Shown: in pieces, positions 36,531 to 44,988 of the stretch
How positions within the stretch are numbered: position 1 is the first letter of the stretch
Layout: each line of letters begins with the position of its first letter
Source of the DNA: Streptomyces sp. A0642
GTDB taxonomy: Bacteria > Actinomycetota > Actinomycetes > Streptomycetales > Streptomycetaceae
Direction of reading: 5' to 3'
Length of the DNA: 64,000 nucleotides
Assembly: GCF_004795105.1 (NCBI RefSeq)
Contig: NZ_SSBL01000002.1
Coordinates: 310,001 to 374,000, forward strand
Position numbers and translations under genes: made by a program
The notes under the pieces: model-generated
Seen by the model: the letters and a program-made list of their open reading frames with translations, nothing else
Told to the model about the DNA's origin: nothing
Database searches by the model: none

Positions 36531-39404
36531 CTACGCCGGGACGATGTTCACCAGCTTCGGCGCCCGCACGATCACCTTGCGGATGCCCGCGCCGTCCAGC
36601 GCCGCGACCACGGCGGGGTCCGCCAGGGCCAGGGCCTCCAGCTCCGCGTCCGTGATCGAGGGGGAGATCTCCAGACGGGCCCTGACCTTGCCCTTGACCT
36701 GGACGACACAGGTCACGGTCTCGTCCACCACGTACGCCGGGTCGGCGACCGGGAAGTCCTGGTGCACGACCGACTCGGTGTGGCCCAGCCGGCGCCACAG
36801 CTCCTCGGCGATGTGCGGCGCCAGCGGCGCCACCAGCAGCACCAGGGCCTCGGCGACGGAGCGCGGCAGCGGGCCGCCGGCCTTGGTCAGGTGGTTGTTC
36901 AGCTCGGTGACCTTGGCGATGGCCGTGTTGAAGCGCATCCCGGCCATGTCGCCGCCGACACCGTCGATCGCCTTGTGCAGCGCGCGCAGGGTGTCCTCGG
37001 CGGGCTCGGTGTCGACGACGGTGACCTCGCCGCTGTCCTCGTCGACGATGTTGCGCCACAGGCGCTGCAGCAGCCGGTACTGGCCGACGACCGCGCGCGT
37101 GTCCCAGGGGCGCGAGACGTCCAGGGGGCCCATGGCCATCTCGTACAGACGCAGCGTGTCCGCGCCGTACTCGCCGCAGATCTCGTCGGGCGTCACGGCG
37201 TTCTTCAGGGACTTGCCCATCTTGCCCAGGACGCGGGAGACCTTCTCGCCCTCGTAGTAGTACGCCCCGTCGCGCTCCTCGACCTCGGCCGCCGGGACGG
37301 CGATGCCGCGGCTGTCCCGGTAGACGAACGCCTGGATCATGCCCTGGTTGTACAGCTTGTGGAACGGCTCGGCGGAGGAGACGTGACCCAGGTCGTGCAG
37401 CACCTTGGACCAGAAGCGCGCGTACAGCAGGTGCAGCACGGCGTGCTCGGCGCCGCCCACGTACAGGTCGACGCCGCCGGTCGGCTGCCCCTCGCGCGGC
37501 CCCATCCAGTACTGCTCGATCGCGGGGTCGACCAGCTTCTCGCTGTTGTTGGGGTCCAGGTAGCGCAGCTCGTACCAGCAGGAACCCGCCCAGTTGGGCA
37601 TGGTGTTGGTCTCGCGGCGGTACTTCTTCGGGCCGTTGCCGTCGCCCAGGTCCAGCGTGACGTTGACCCAGTCGGCGTTGCGCGACAGCGGGGTCTCGGG
37701 CTGGGTGTCGGCGTCGTCCGGGTCGAAGGTGCGCGGCGAGTAGTCGTCGACCTCCGGCAGTTCCAGCGGCAGCATCGACTCGGGCAGCGGGTGGGCGATG
37801 CCCTCCTCGTCGTACACGATCGGGAAGGGCTCGCCCCAGTAGCGCTGGCGGCTGAACAGCCAGTCGCGCAGCCGGAAGTTGACGGTGCCCTCGCCGACGC
37901 CGTGCTCCTTCAGCCAGTCGGTGATCCGCGCCTTCGCGTCGACGACGCCCAGGCCGTCCAGCGAGATCTCGTCATTCGCGGAGTTGACCAGCTTCGCTTC
38001 GTACGAGGAGAAGGCGTCCTCCCACGTCGAGGGGTCCGTGCCGCGGTCGTCGGACGGCTCGACGACACAGCGCATCGGCAGCTCGAAGGCGCGCGCGAAG
38101 GCGAAGTCGCGCGCGTCGTGCGCCGGCACGGCCATGATCGCGCCGGTGCCGTAGCCCATCAGGACGTAGTCGGCGATGAAGACGGGAACCTGCTCGCCGC
38201 TGACCGGGTTGGTCGCGTACGCGCCGGTGAAGACGCCCGTCTTGTCCTTGGCCTCGGCCTGGCGCTCCACGTCGGACTTGGCGGCGGCCTGCTTGCGGTA
38301 CGCGGTGACGGCCTCGGCCGGGGTCGCGTGTCCGCCGGTCCAGACCGGGTGGGTGCCCTCGGGCCAGGCGGCGGGGGTGATCGCCTCGACCAGCTCGTGC
38401 TCCGGCGCCAGCACCATGTAGGTGGCGCCGAACAGGGTGTCCTGACGGGTGGTGAAGACGGTGATGCTGCCGGCGCCGTCGACGGGGAAGTCGACGCGCG
38501 CGCCCTCGGATCGGCCGATCCAGTTGCGCTGCTGCAGCTTGATCGCCTCGGGCCAGTCCAGCCCGTCCAGGTCGTTCAGCAGCCGGTCGGCGTAGGCGGT
38601 GATGCGCATGTTCCACTGGCGCAGCTTGGCCTTGAAGACGGGGAAGTTGCCGCGCTCGGAGCGGCCGTCGGCCGTGACCTCCTCGTTGGCCAGGACGGTG
38701 CCCAGCCCCGGCGACCAGTTGACGGGCGCGTCGGAGGCGTAGGCCAGCCGGTAGTCGCCCAGGACGTCGGCACGCTCGGCGGCGCTCAGGGCACTCCAGT
38801 CACGGCCGTCCGGGACGGGGCGCTCGCCGCTCTCGAACTGGGCGACCAGCTCGGCGATGGGCCGGGCGCGGTCCGCCTCGGTGTCGTACCAGGAGTTGAA
38901 GATCTGCAGGAAGATCCACTGGGTCCACTTGTAGTACTCGGACTCGATCGTGGCGAACGAGCGGCGCTTGTCGTGGCCCAGGCCCAGCCGGCGCAGCTGC
39001 GCCGTCATGTTCTCGATGTTGGCCTCGGTGGAGATCCGCGGATGCGTGCCGGTCTGGACGGCGTACTGCTCCGCGGGCAGGCCGAAGGCGTCGAAGCCCA
39101 GGGTGTGCAGCACGTTGTGCCCGGTCATCCGCTGGTGACGGGCGAAGACGTCGGTGGCGATGTAGCCCAGCGGGTGGCCCACGTGCAGCCCCGCACCCGA
39201 GGGGTACGGGAACATGTCCATGATGAACTTCTTCGGCTTGGCGGCCAGCTCGGGGTCGCCCGCCAGGTCACCGGTCGGGTTCGGCGCCTCGTACGTTCCC
39301 TCGGCGTCCCAGAAGTCCTGCCAGCGTGCCTCGATGTCGGCGGCCATCGCTGCCGTGTAGCGGTGCGGCGCAGCAACGTCGGCTGCGGAATTCGTCTCGC
39401 TCAT
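36531..39404 (-). CDS. leuS: Leucyl-tRNA synthetase
   Basis: The 957-residue class I synthetase charges tRNA-Leu. The HIGH-type motif is [16 protein letters not shown] (about residues 68-83). The editing domain includes an Asp- and Thr-rich region ([20 protein letters not shown]). The KMSKS loop is KMGKSLKN (about 715), with Gly for the first Ser. The DALR-like anticodon-binding domain and C-terminal extension end at [12 protein letters not shown] 39404 follows GAGGATC. About 140 bases upstream begins a Leu-rich leader ORF followed by an intrinsic terminator (39474-39581), so leuS is probably controlled by attenuation. Confidence 0.97.
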   Translation of the reverse strand: MSETNSAADVAAPHRYTAAMAADIEARWQDFWDAEGTYEAPNPTGDLAGDPELAAKPKKFIMDMFPYPSGAGLHVGHPLGYIATDVFARHQRMTGHNVLHTLGFDAFGLPAEQYAVQTGTHPRISTEANIENMTAQLRRLGLGHDKRRSFATIESEYYKWTQWIFLQIFNSWYDTEADRARPIAELVAQFESGERPVPDGRDWSALSAAERADVLGDYRLAYASDAPVNWSPGLGTVLANEEVTADGRSERGNFPVFKAKLRQWNMRITAYADRLLNDLDGLDWPEAIKLQQRNWIGRSEGARVDFPVDGAGSITVFTTRQDTLFGATYMVLAPEHELVEAITPAAWPEGTHPVWTGGHATPAEAVTAYRKQAAAKSDVERQAEAKDKTGVFTGAYATNPVSGEQVPVFIADYVLMGYGTGAIMAVPAHDARDFAFARAFELPMRCVVEPSDDRGTDPSTWEDAFSSYEAKLVNSANDEISLDGLGVVDAKARITDWLKEHGVGEGTVNFRLRDWLFSRQRYWGEPFPIVYDEEGIAHPLPESMLPLELPEVDDYSPRTFDPDDADTQPETPLSRNADWVNVTLDLGDGNGPKKYRRETNTMPNWAGSCWYELRYLDPNNSEKLVDPAIEQYWMGPREGQPTGGVDLYVGGAEHAVLHLLYARFWSKVLHDLGHVSSAEPFHKLYNQGMIQAFVYRDSRGIAVPAAEVEERDGAYYYEGEKVSRVLGKMGKSLKNAVTPDEICGEYGADTLRLYEMAMGPLDVSRPWDTRAVVGQYRLLQRLWRNIVDEDSGEVTVVDTEPAEDTLRALHKAIDGVGGDMAGMRFNTAIAKVTELNNHLTKAGGPLPRSVAEALVLLVAPLAPHIAEELWRRLGHTESVVHQDFPVADPAYVVDETVTCVVQVKGKVRARLEISPSITDAELEALALADPAVVAALDGAGIRKVIVRAPKLVNIVPA

Positions 39405-39473
39405 GATCCTCAAAGCTCCATCGATCGTCATCTGCCGGGCGCCCACGTCTACGGACACGCGTCTACGGAAACG

Positions 39474-39498
39474 AAAAATCCCCTCGCACAGGAGGGGA
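39474..39498 (-). terminator. Attenuator terminator in the leuS leader
   Basis: On the minus strand TCCCCTC - 6 bases - GAGGGGA is followed by TTTTTC, a classic intrinsic terminator. It ends about 70 bases before the leuS ATG and 45 bases after the leader-peptide stop. T-run terminators are rare in this genome, which supports a dedicated role. Confidence 0.88.
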
Positions 39499-39499
39499 C

Positions 39500-39552
39500 G
39501 CCGCGCCGATGCCGACCAGGCATTCTCACCGGTCGGGACTGATCAGCGCGGC
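39500..39552 (-). ncRNA. leuS leader RNA structure (putative attenuator body)
   Basis: A stem pairs 39546-39552 with 39500-39506 (GCCGCGC/GCGCGGC) and encloses a hairpin CCGACC/GGTCGG (39512-39517 with 39531-39536). It spans the 3' end of the leader ORF and stops one base before the terminator stem. I could not define an antiterminator by eye. The structure fits a pause/sequestering stem that a ribosome stalled at the Leu codons could disrupt. Confidence 0.6.
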
Positions 39553-39581
39553 TCGCTAAGCAGAAGGCGTACGGCACGCAT
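39543..39581 (-). CDS. leuS leader peptide MRAVRLLLSEPR
   Basis: This 12-codon ORF encodes MRAVRLLLSEPR and stops with TGA. Three consecutive Leu codons read CTT CTG CTT; CTT is rare in Streptomyces, which should make translation sensitive to charged tRNA-Leu. TACCCT (39593-39588) and six bases precede the ATG, so the mRNA is probably leaderless. A Leu-starved ribosome would stall in the leader. It is followed by the terminator at 39474-39498. The peptide itself probably has no other function. Confidence 0.82.
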   Translation of the reverse strand: MRAVRLLLSEPR

Positions 39582-39587
39582 GGCGTC

Positions 39588-39593
39588 AGGGTA
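39588..39593 (-). promoter_or_regulatory. Candidate -10 (TACCCT) of the leuS transcript
   Basis: TACCCT on the minus strand lies six bases before the ATG of the leader peptide, the geometry of a leaderless start. No clear -35 was seen. Confidence 0.5.
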
Positions 39594-39799
39594 CCGCACA
39601 GGCCCGGTCCCCCTCCGGGTGCCGCCGATCCGTGGACACGGCGGGCGGCGAACCGTGGGGCAGAGCGTCCGGGAAGGGGGGGTTACTCCGCGTAATGCCC
39701 TCTATCGGGGCAACCATCCAAACCTCGTACCGGCCGGTATGGGGCGACCTAGCATGCCGCAACGGGACCGCTTTGCCGAGCCATTCGGAGTCGCCCCCC

Positions 39800-41026
39800 A
39801 TGAACCCTCTGCACCCTCATCGCAAGACCCGCTCATCGGCCGGCCCTCTCCAGGGGCCGAGCCGTCGGATACAGGGCGGACTGACCGTCGCTGTGCTGGT
39901 TCTCCTGCCGTTGCTCGCCGTCGCGGCCAGTGACGGCGTGCGCGCCACGCTCGACTTCACCACGGGCGTTCTCTCGCTCGTCTCGCTCACCGCCGCGGTG
40001 GGCTGGGGCCTGCTGGCGACCGACCGGCTGTTCCTCTCCTCGCGTCAGCGGCTGATCGGCCAGGCGGTCCACCGCACGGCCGCGGCCGCCTCGCTGGGCT
40101 TCCTGCTGCTCCATGTCACGGTGAAGGTCTCGCTGGGGCATGTGGAGCTGCTCGGCGCCCTCATACCCTTCGGCCTCGGGGTCGGCGGTACGGCGGGGCT
40201 GATCGGCTTCGGCGCGCTGGCCGGGCTGCTGATGGTCGTGGCCGCCGCGACGGGCGCGCTGCGCAGCGCCTTCGCCTCCCCCGGCAGGGTCGCCGGGCGC
40301 TGGCGTGCGCTGCACGCACTGTCCTACCCCGCGTGGTGCGCCGCGCTGGTGCACGGCCTCTACGCGGGCCGGCCGCCCGCCGGGTGGGTCGTCGTGATGT
40401 ACGGCCTGAGCCTGGTCGCCGTGGCGGCCGTGCTGGGCCTGCGCATGCTGCCGCCGCCCGTGAAGCGGCGGATCACCGGACTGATCACCGCCCTGATCAA
40501 GCCGGACGCCGTGCCCGCCGGGCCGGAGCCCGTACGCCGCGAGGCCCCGCTGCCCGGCGCGGACACCACGGAACTGCCCGCGGCGTACGGGGCGGGGCCC
40601 GGCCCTCAGGGACGCGGCACCCCGCTCCCCTCGTCCTTCGCGCACTCCCGGACCACGCTCCCGGCCCCCGCCCCGCCGTTGTACGAGGCCCCGCCCCGCA
40701 GCGCCGACCGCCTCGCGGACCCGTTCCCGGGCGCGTCCGGCGGTCTGACGGGCCCCGGGCCGGGGATCGCCGCGGGGTACCGCGCGGTCTCGCCCGCCGC
40801 CCGGGCCACCGGCCGCCGCCGGAGTTCCGGGCGCTGGCCGGCGCCGTCACCCGCCCCGCCCGCACCGGCCGGGCCCGTCCCTCCCCCGTACACCGTCCAC
40901 GAGCCCGCCACCGGCGCGGTGACCGCCCCGCTGCCCGCCGTCGGCGACACCGCACCGCTTCCGGGGCCGTTCTACCCGCCCCCGGCCGGAGAGCCCTGGA
41001 CCGCACCCGCAGGAGACCGACCGTGA
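39800..41026 (+). CDS. Ferric-reductase-like membrane cytochrome
   Basis: The 408-residue protein has about six membrane helices in residues 25-235, then a Pro/Ala-rich cytoplasmic tail of about 170 residues. Two helices carry paired His spaced as in bis-heme ferric reductase/NOX-type domains: VHRTAAAASLGFLLLHV (H-x13-H, third helix) and LHALSYPAWCAALVHGL (H-x12-H, fifth helix). It should carry electrons across the membrane. ATG 39800 follows GGAG. It overlaps the NuoF-like gene by GTGA, so the two act together. Confidence 0.82.
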   Translation: MNPLHPHRKTRSSAGPLQGPSRRIQGGLTVAVLVLLPLLAVAASDGVRATLDFTTGVLSLVSLTAAVGWGLLATDRLFLSSRQRLIGQAVHRTAAAASLGFLLLHVTVKVSLGHVELLGALIPFGLGVGGTAGLIGFGALAGLLMVVAAATGALRSAFASPGRVAGRWRALHALSYPAWCAALVHGLYAGRPPAGWVVVMYGLSLVAVAAVLGLRMLPPPVKRRITGLITALIKPDAVPAGPEPVRREAPLPGADTTELPAAYGAGPGPQGRGTPLPSSFAHSRTTLPAPAPPLYEAPPRSADRLADPFPGASGGLTGPGPGIAAGYRAVSPAARATGRRRSSGRWPAPSPAPPAPAGPVPPPYTVHEPATGAVTAPLPAVGDTAPLPGPFYPPPAGEPWTAPAGDRP

Positions 41027-42600
41027 ACATCCCCCTCCCCGACGTCCCCGAAGTCCGCGTCGTCGGCCTGCCCCAACTGACCAGCGGTTTCGACCTGGTG
41101 GAGCGGCTGGATCTCGGCATGCACCTGAAGGTGCACGGCCCGCTGGAGCCGATGACCGGCGAACGGCTGGCGGAGCTCGCCGAGGCCATCTCGCTGAACG
41201 GCCGCGGCGGCGCCGGATTCCCCTTCGGGAGGAAGCTGCGGGCCGTCGCGAAGGCGTCGATCCGGCGGGGTGTGCGGCCGGTCGTCGTGATCAACGGCAG
41301 CGAGGGCGAGCCGGCCTGCCGCAAGGACACGGTTCTGCTGAACCGCGCACCGCACCTCATCCTGGACGGCGCGCTGCTGGCCGCCGAGGCACTCGGAGCC
41401 CGCACGCTGATCGTCGCCGTCACCCGTAACTCCACGGAGATCTCGGTGCGCTCCGCCCTGGCCGAGCGGGGCCTGTCCGACCGGCGCGGGCAGCCGTTGC
41501 GGGCCCGGGTGGTGCGGACGCCGGAGCGGATGGTCTCCGGTGAGGCCTCGGCCGTCATCCGGGCCGCGTCGGGCGGGCCCGCCCTGCCCCCGGGGCGCCG
41601 CGAGCGGGCGGCCGAATCGGGGGTCGGCGGCGCCCCGACCCTGCTGTCGAACGCGGAGACGTACGCCCAGCTGGCCGTGGCAGCCCGCACGGGCGCCCGC
41701 CGCTACGGCAACACCGGACTGCCAGACGAGCCCGGCACCGTCCTCCTCACCCTCTCCGGCGCGGTCTCGCGCCCGATGGTCATCGAGGTGCCCACGGGTG
41801 TGCCGCTGCGGTACGTGCTCCAGCTGGCCGGTGCACCCCCGCTGCCCCAGGGCGTGCTGACGGGCGGCTATCACGGCAACTGGATCAGTGCGCATGCGAC
41901 GCACGACGCCGTCGTCTCCCGGCAGTCGCTGGCCGCCGCGGGCGGGGCGCTGGGAGCGGGCGCGATCCTGCCGATCGGGCCGGAGACCTGTCCGCTCGGG
42001 GAGTCCCTGCGCGTGGCGAACTGGCTGGCCGCCGAGACCGCCGGCCAGTGCGGCCCGTGCAAGCTCGGCCTGCCGGCCGCCGCGGGCGGGCTCTCCGACG
42101 TACTGAACGGGGGCGGGCCCGCCGCGCTGGAGGCGCTGCGCGAGGTGACGCTGGCGGTCAAGGGCCGGGGCGCCTGCAAGCACCCGGACGGTTCGGCGCG
42201 CTTTCTGTCCTCCACGCTTTCCACGTTCACCGACGACCTGGCCGCGCACCTGCTGGACGGCGGCTGCGGCCGTGAGACGTTCGGTGTCCTCCCGCTTCCC
42301 GCACCTGGTTACCAGGACGTGGAGGAGTCCATTCCGAGCGGCGAGAAGCTGGCCGTGGACTGGACGCTCTGCCGGGGCCACGGGCTGTGCGCGGACATCG
42401 TCCCGGAGCTGATCAGGCTCGGCCCCGACGGATATCCGGCGCTCGCGGACGCCGCCGTTCCGATGCATCTGCGGGGGCGCGCGCAACGTGCCGTACGCCG
42501 GTGCCCCGCTCTGGCCCTGCGGATCGAGCAGCAAGCCCCCGACCGGCCCGCGCTGCCTCCGGGCACCGGCCGGAAGGCACTGGGCAGCGGCCGGAGTTGA
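41023..42600 (+). CDS. NuoF-like flavoprotein fused to a C-terminal ferredoxin
   Basis: The 525-residue protein resembles the 51-kDa subunit of complex I. It has FMN/NADH sites GRGGAGFPFGRKL (about residues 64-76) and INGSEGEPACRKDTVLL (about 88-105), SLBB-like GTVLLTLSGAV and GVPLRYVLQLAG, and a 4Fe-4S motif CGPCKLG with a later CK (about 345-390). Residues about 440-510 form a ferredoxin with TLCRGHGLCADIVPEL and RRCPALAL, likely a 3Fe-4S cluster. It overlaps the membrane cytochrome gene by four bases. The pair looks like an NAD(P)H-to-heme electron relay; the final acceptor is unknown. Confidence 0.85.
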   Translation: MNIPLPDVPEVRVVGLPQLTSGFDLVERLDLGMHLKVHGPLEPMTGERLAELAEAISLNGRGGAGFPFGRKLRAVAKASIRRGVRPVVVINGSEGEPACRKDTVLLNRAPHLILDGALLAAEALGARTLIVAVTRNSTEISVRSALAERGLSDRRGQPLRARVVRTPERMVSGEASAVIRAASGGPALPPGRRERAAESGVGGAPTLLSNAETYAQLAVAARTGARRYGNTGLPDEPGTVLLTLSGAVSRPMVIEVPTGVPLRYVLQLAGAPPLPQGVLTGGYHGNWISAHATHDAVVSRQSLAAAGGALGAGAILPIGPETCPLGESLRVANWLAAETAGQCGPCKLGLPAAAGGLSDVLNGGGPAALEALREVTLAVKGRGACKHPDGSARFLSSTLSTFTDDLAAHLLDGGCGRETFGVLPLPAPGYQDVEESIPSGEKLAVDWTLCRGHGLCADIVPELIRLGPDGYPALADAAVPMHLRGRAQRAVRRCPALALRIEQQAPDRPALPPGTGRKALGSGRS

Positions 42601-42610
42601 CCCCGCACAT

Positions 42611-42651
42611 ACGAGTGGCGGGTCATCCGATCCGGATGACCCGCCACTCGT
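42611..42651. terminator. Bidirectional hairpin between the NuoF-like gene and tRNA-Ala
   Basis: A 19-bp perfect palindrome (ACGAGTGGCGGG...CCCGCCACTCGT) with a 3-base loop lies 10 bases after the plus-strand stop and 10 bases downstream of the minus-strand tRNA. It can serve both transcripts. Confidence 0.9.
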
Positions 42652-42660
42652 TCTTCACTG

Positions 42661-42733
42661 TGGAGCTAAGGAGAATTGAACTCCTGACCTCCTGCATGCC
42701 ATGCAGGCGCTCTACCAACTGAGCTATAGCCCC
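42661..42733 (-). tRNA. tRNA-Ala (anticodon GGC)
   Basis: The 73-nt cloverleaf starts GGGGCTATAGCTCAGTTGG. The acceptor stem carries the G3-U70 alanine identity pair. The anticodon loop is ATGGCAT between CCTGC and GCAGG, giving anticodon GGC. The T-loop is TTCAATT. CCA is not encoded. Confidence 0.96.
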
Positions 42734-42843
42734 GCGTTGCGCTGCCCCGGTCTCCCGCGGCGACATCGAGAACATTACCGGTCCCCGGGCCCTCCACCAA
42801 ATCCTTTCCGATCGGCCCCTCTCCGGCGGATCGCCGGGGCCGT

Positions 42844-43077
42844 TCAGGCGGTGGCGAAGGAGTAGAACCGCTTCAGCGTGCAGTGCTCCTCCAGCAGCCG
42901 TCCGTAGATCGGCTCCCCCTCGAGCTCCCGGTAGGTCTCGATGGGGTCGCCCTTTATGACCAGGGCCCGGGCGCATTCCTCGCACCAGTACTGGTAGTCC
43001 GCGTTGACCGGGTCCATGTCCCTGACGATGGGCGTACCGCTGCCGCACCAGTCGCATTTCCGCCTGTGTGCACCCAT
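42844..43077 (-). CDS. Small zinc-ribbon-like conserved protein
   Basis: The 77-residue protein begins MGAHRRKCDWCGSGTPIVRDM and contains a second CxxC in YWCEECAR (about residues 31-36), so a four-Cys zinc site is likely. The rest is acidic and ends RFYSFATA. It lies between two identical tRNA-Ala genes on the same strand. No characterised family is recognised. ATG 43077 is the only in-frame start that includes the first CxxC. Confidence 0.75.
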   Translation of the reverse strand: MGAHRRKCDWCGSGTPIVRDMDPVNADYQYWCEECARALVIKGDPIETYRELEGEPIYGRLLEEHCTLKRFYSFATA

Positions 43078-43320
43078 CGATCAGCTCCGGGTGCGGCCGC
43101 GGGCCGTACACAGCGGGAGGGACCCGGTGCGGCCACCGGGCGTTCGGGTCATCGGGAGACGGAGCGGGACAGGATCCCGGGACGGGTCCGGGATCTCGTG
43201 GCGGCTCGCAGGCATCGCGCACTCCTCCCCGTTCGGTCCGTCTCCCCTCGGCGGTCCGATTCTGCCATGCGCCCGCAAGGGGGTCAGCCCGACGGAAGTC
43301 GGCGGGCCCGGGAACGAGCA

Positions 43321-43352
43321 AGGATCCCGCCCCCTGGAGGGGACGGGATCCT
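43321..43352 (-). terminator. Hairpin downstream of the second tRNA-Ala
   Basis: AGGATCCCG pairs with CGGGATCCT, with inner CCCC/GGGG pairs. It begins six bases past the tRNA 3' end on the minus strand. Confidence 0.8.
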
Positions 43353-43357
43353 GATTG

Positions 43358-43430
43358 TGGAGCTAAGGAGAATTGAACTCCTGACCTCCTGCATGCCATG
43401 CAGGCGCTCTACCAACTGAGCTATAGCCCC
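43358..43430 (-). tRNA. tRNA-Ala (anticodon GGC), second copy
   Basis: The sequence is identical to the tRNA at 42661-42733 over 73 nt, including the G3-U70 pair and GGC anticodon; CCA not encoded. The copies are about 620 bases apart and separated by the zinc-ribbon gene. Confidence 0.96.
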
Positions 43431-43527
43431 GCTGTTCGCTGTGTTTCCCTGCGTTTCCGCGCTGCGAACAAGAAGAACTTTAGCCTGTGACCAGCCGGAA
43501 AGTGAAATCCGGCCGAAGCTGCCCGAA

Positions 43528-43544
43528 GGCGCCCTGCGGGCGCC
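43528..43544 (-). terminator. Hairpin after the histidine phosphatase gene
   Basis: GGCGCCC-tgc-GGGCGCC, a 7-bp perfect stem, lies 14 bases past the stop codon on the minus strand, at the end of the nadD-LCP-rsfS-phosphatase group. Confidence 0.7.
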
Positions 43545-43558
43545 GCTCCGACACCCGG

Positions 43559-44212
43559 TCAGGTGTCGTCGCCGAGCACCGGTTCGGGCAGTGTGCCGGC
43601 GTTGTGCTCCAGCAGACGCCAGCCGCGGGCGCCCTCGCCCAGCACCGACCAGCAGCAGTTGGAGAGTCCGCCGAGCCCTTCCCAGTGGTGCGCTTCCAGG
43701 CCCAGCAGCCGGCCGATGGTGGTCCGGATGGTGCCACCGTGGCTGACGACGACCAGCGTGCCGTTGTCGGGCAGCTTGTCGGCGTGCGCGAGCACGACGG
43801 GGGCCGCCCGGTCGGCGACCTCGGTCTCCAGCTCGCCGCCGCCGCGCCGCACGGGCTCGCCGCGCTTCCACGCCGCGTACTGGTCGCCGTACAGACCCAC
43901 GATCTCCTCGTGGGTGAGACCCTGCCAGGCGCCCGCATAGGTCTCACGCAGTCCCGGGTCGTGCGCGACGCCGAGTCCGGTGATCGCGACGAGCTCGGCC
44001 GCCGTGGCCGCGGCCCGCCGCAGATCGGAGGCGACGATCGCGTCCGGCTTCAGCGAGGCGAGCAGCCGGGCGGCCCGCCGGGCCTGCCCGACGCCCTCCT
44101 CGGTCAGCTCGATGTCCGTGGAACCCTGGAACCTGCGCTCCAGGTTCCACGCCGTCTGGCCATGGCGCCAGAGGACGATCCTGCGGCCCCTGCCGCTCGC
44201 GCTGCCGTTCAG
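43559..44212 (-). CDS. Histidine phosphatase family protein, probable CTG start
   Basis: The 217-residue protein has the phosphoglycerate-mutase-like motifs VLWRHGQTAWNLERRFQG (catalytic His, about residues 14-31), ASDLRRAAATAAE, ETYAGAWQGLTHEE and VVSHGGTIRTTIG (second His). No ATG, GTG or TTG exists between an in-frame TGA just upstream and the catalytic RHG, so translation must begin at CTG 44212 or another non-standard codon. The CTG overlaps the rsfS TGA (CTGA), and GGAAGG lies about nine bases before it. The next standard in-frame start, GTG 43900, would remove the active site. Confidence 0.88.
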   Translation of the reverse strand: MNGSASGRGRRIVLWRHGQTAWNLERRFQGSTDIELTEEGVGQARRAARLLASLKPDAIVASDLRRAAATAAELVAITGLGVAHDPGLRETYAGAWQGLTHEEIVGLYGDQYAAWKRGEPVRRGGGELETEVADRAAPVVLAHADKLPDNGTLVVVSHGGTIRTTIGRLLGLEAHHWEGLGGLSNCCWSVLGEGARGWRLLEHNAGTLPEPVLGDDT

Positions 44213-44640
44213 CTCTGATCACCTTCCGTGCCACCGGTGAGCTGTGCGTGCTCCTCGGCCTTGCCGCGGGTCTTGACGGCGTCCTCGGGAAGGGGCAGCT
44301 CGGGGCAGTCCTTCCACAGCCGTTCCAGCGCGTAGAAGACGCGCTCCTCGCTGTGCTGGACGTGGATGACGATGTCGACGTAGTCGAGGAGGATCCAGCG
44401 GGCGTCGCGGTCGCCTTCACGGCGGACCGGCTTGGCGCCGAGCTTCTTCTGAAGCTGCTCCTCGATCTCGTCGACGATCGACTTGACCTGGCGGTCGTTG
44501 GGGGCCGAGGCCAGCAGGAAGGCGTCCGTGATCGACAGCACGTCGCTGACGTCGTACGCAATGATGTCGTGCGCGAGCCGGTCGGCGGCCGCCTGAGCGG
44601 CGGCGTTGATGAGCTCGATGGAGCGGTCCGTGGCGGTCAC
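44209..44640 (-). CDS. rsfS: Ribosomal silencing factor RsfS
   Basis: The 143-residue protein binds uL14 and blocks 30S-50S joining in starvation. The signature DAFLLASAPNDRQVKSIVDEIEE, then RREGDRDARWILLDYVDIVIHV and YALERLWKDCPELPL identifies the Iojap/RsfS family. GTG 44640 is the start. It overlaps the histidine phosphatase start by four bases. Linkage to nadD, with the LCP gene between, is conserved. Confidence 0.95.
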   Translation of the reverse strand: MTATDRSIELINAAAQAAADRLAHDIIAYDVSDVLSITDAFLLASAPNDRQVKSIVDEIEEQLQKKLGAKPVRREGDRDARWILLDYVDIVIHVQHSEERVFYALERLWKDCPELPLPEDAVKTRGKAEEHAQLTGGTEGDQS

Positions 44641-44988
44641 ATGCAGGCTTTCGTCGGCGGTCAGATCAACCTCTAGGGTCTCACGTACCGCCGACAGCCC
44701 ACGCAGTCATCCCGCGAACACCGCCGGGAGTCCTCCGCCGGCACCCCTGAGCAGCCCCGGGACCGGGCCGCGAGAGGTCCGGGAGCGACCCGGGAACGGC
44801 CCGGAACGCCGACCGGCCGACCCGGGGCCGGCCCGTGAGAGGTCCGGGAGCGACCCGGGAACGGCCCGGAACGCAGACGGGGCGGCCCGGAATCCCGGAA
44901 CCGCCCCTGAGCCGGGCCGGTGGGCCGGCCGGGCCTGCCGCCCGGCCTCCCCGCCGATCTACTTGATCTTGCAGTCCTGCCCGCCGAT
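44641..44988. other. Repeat-bearing gap between rsfS and the LCP gene
   Basis: This 348-base gap on the minus strand holds two direct repeat pairs (listed separately) and no convincing coding frame. The rsfS promoter may lie near 44641-44700, where the sequence is less GC-rich. Confidence 0.6.
44772..44874. repeat. 38-bp perfect direct repeat, two copies
   Basis: The copies at 44772-44809 and 44837-44874 are identical over 38 bases and separated by 27 bases. Each starts GAGAGGTCCGGGAGCGACCC. They lie in non-coding sequence between the LCP and rsfS genes. Confidence 0.9.

Noticed and set aside
39405..39640. T-box riboswitch in front of leuS
   Set aside because: No T-box conserved motif (AGGGTGGNACCGCG) and no specifier-loop stem were seen; the Leu-rich ORF with terminator fits attenuation better.
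42661..43430. tRNA genes as an integration site of a mobile island
   Set aside because: No integrase, excisionase or tRNA 3'-end direct repeat copy was seen in the window beyond the second, full tRNA.
44209..44561. Alternative start for the histidine phosphatase in the overlapping frame of rsfS (43944-44561)
   Set aside because: That frame does not contain the RHG motif; the CTG start in the correct frame reads the whole family sequence.
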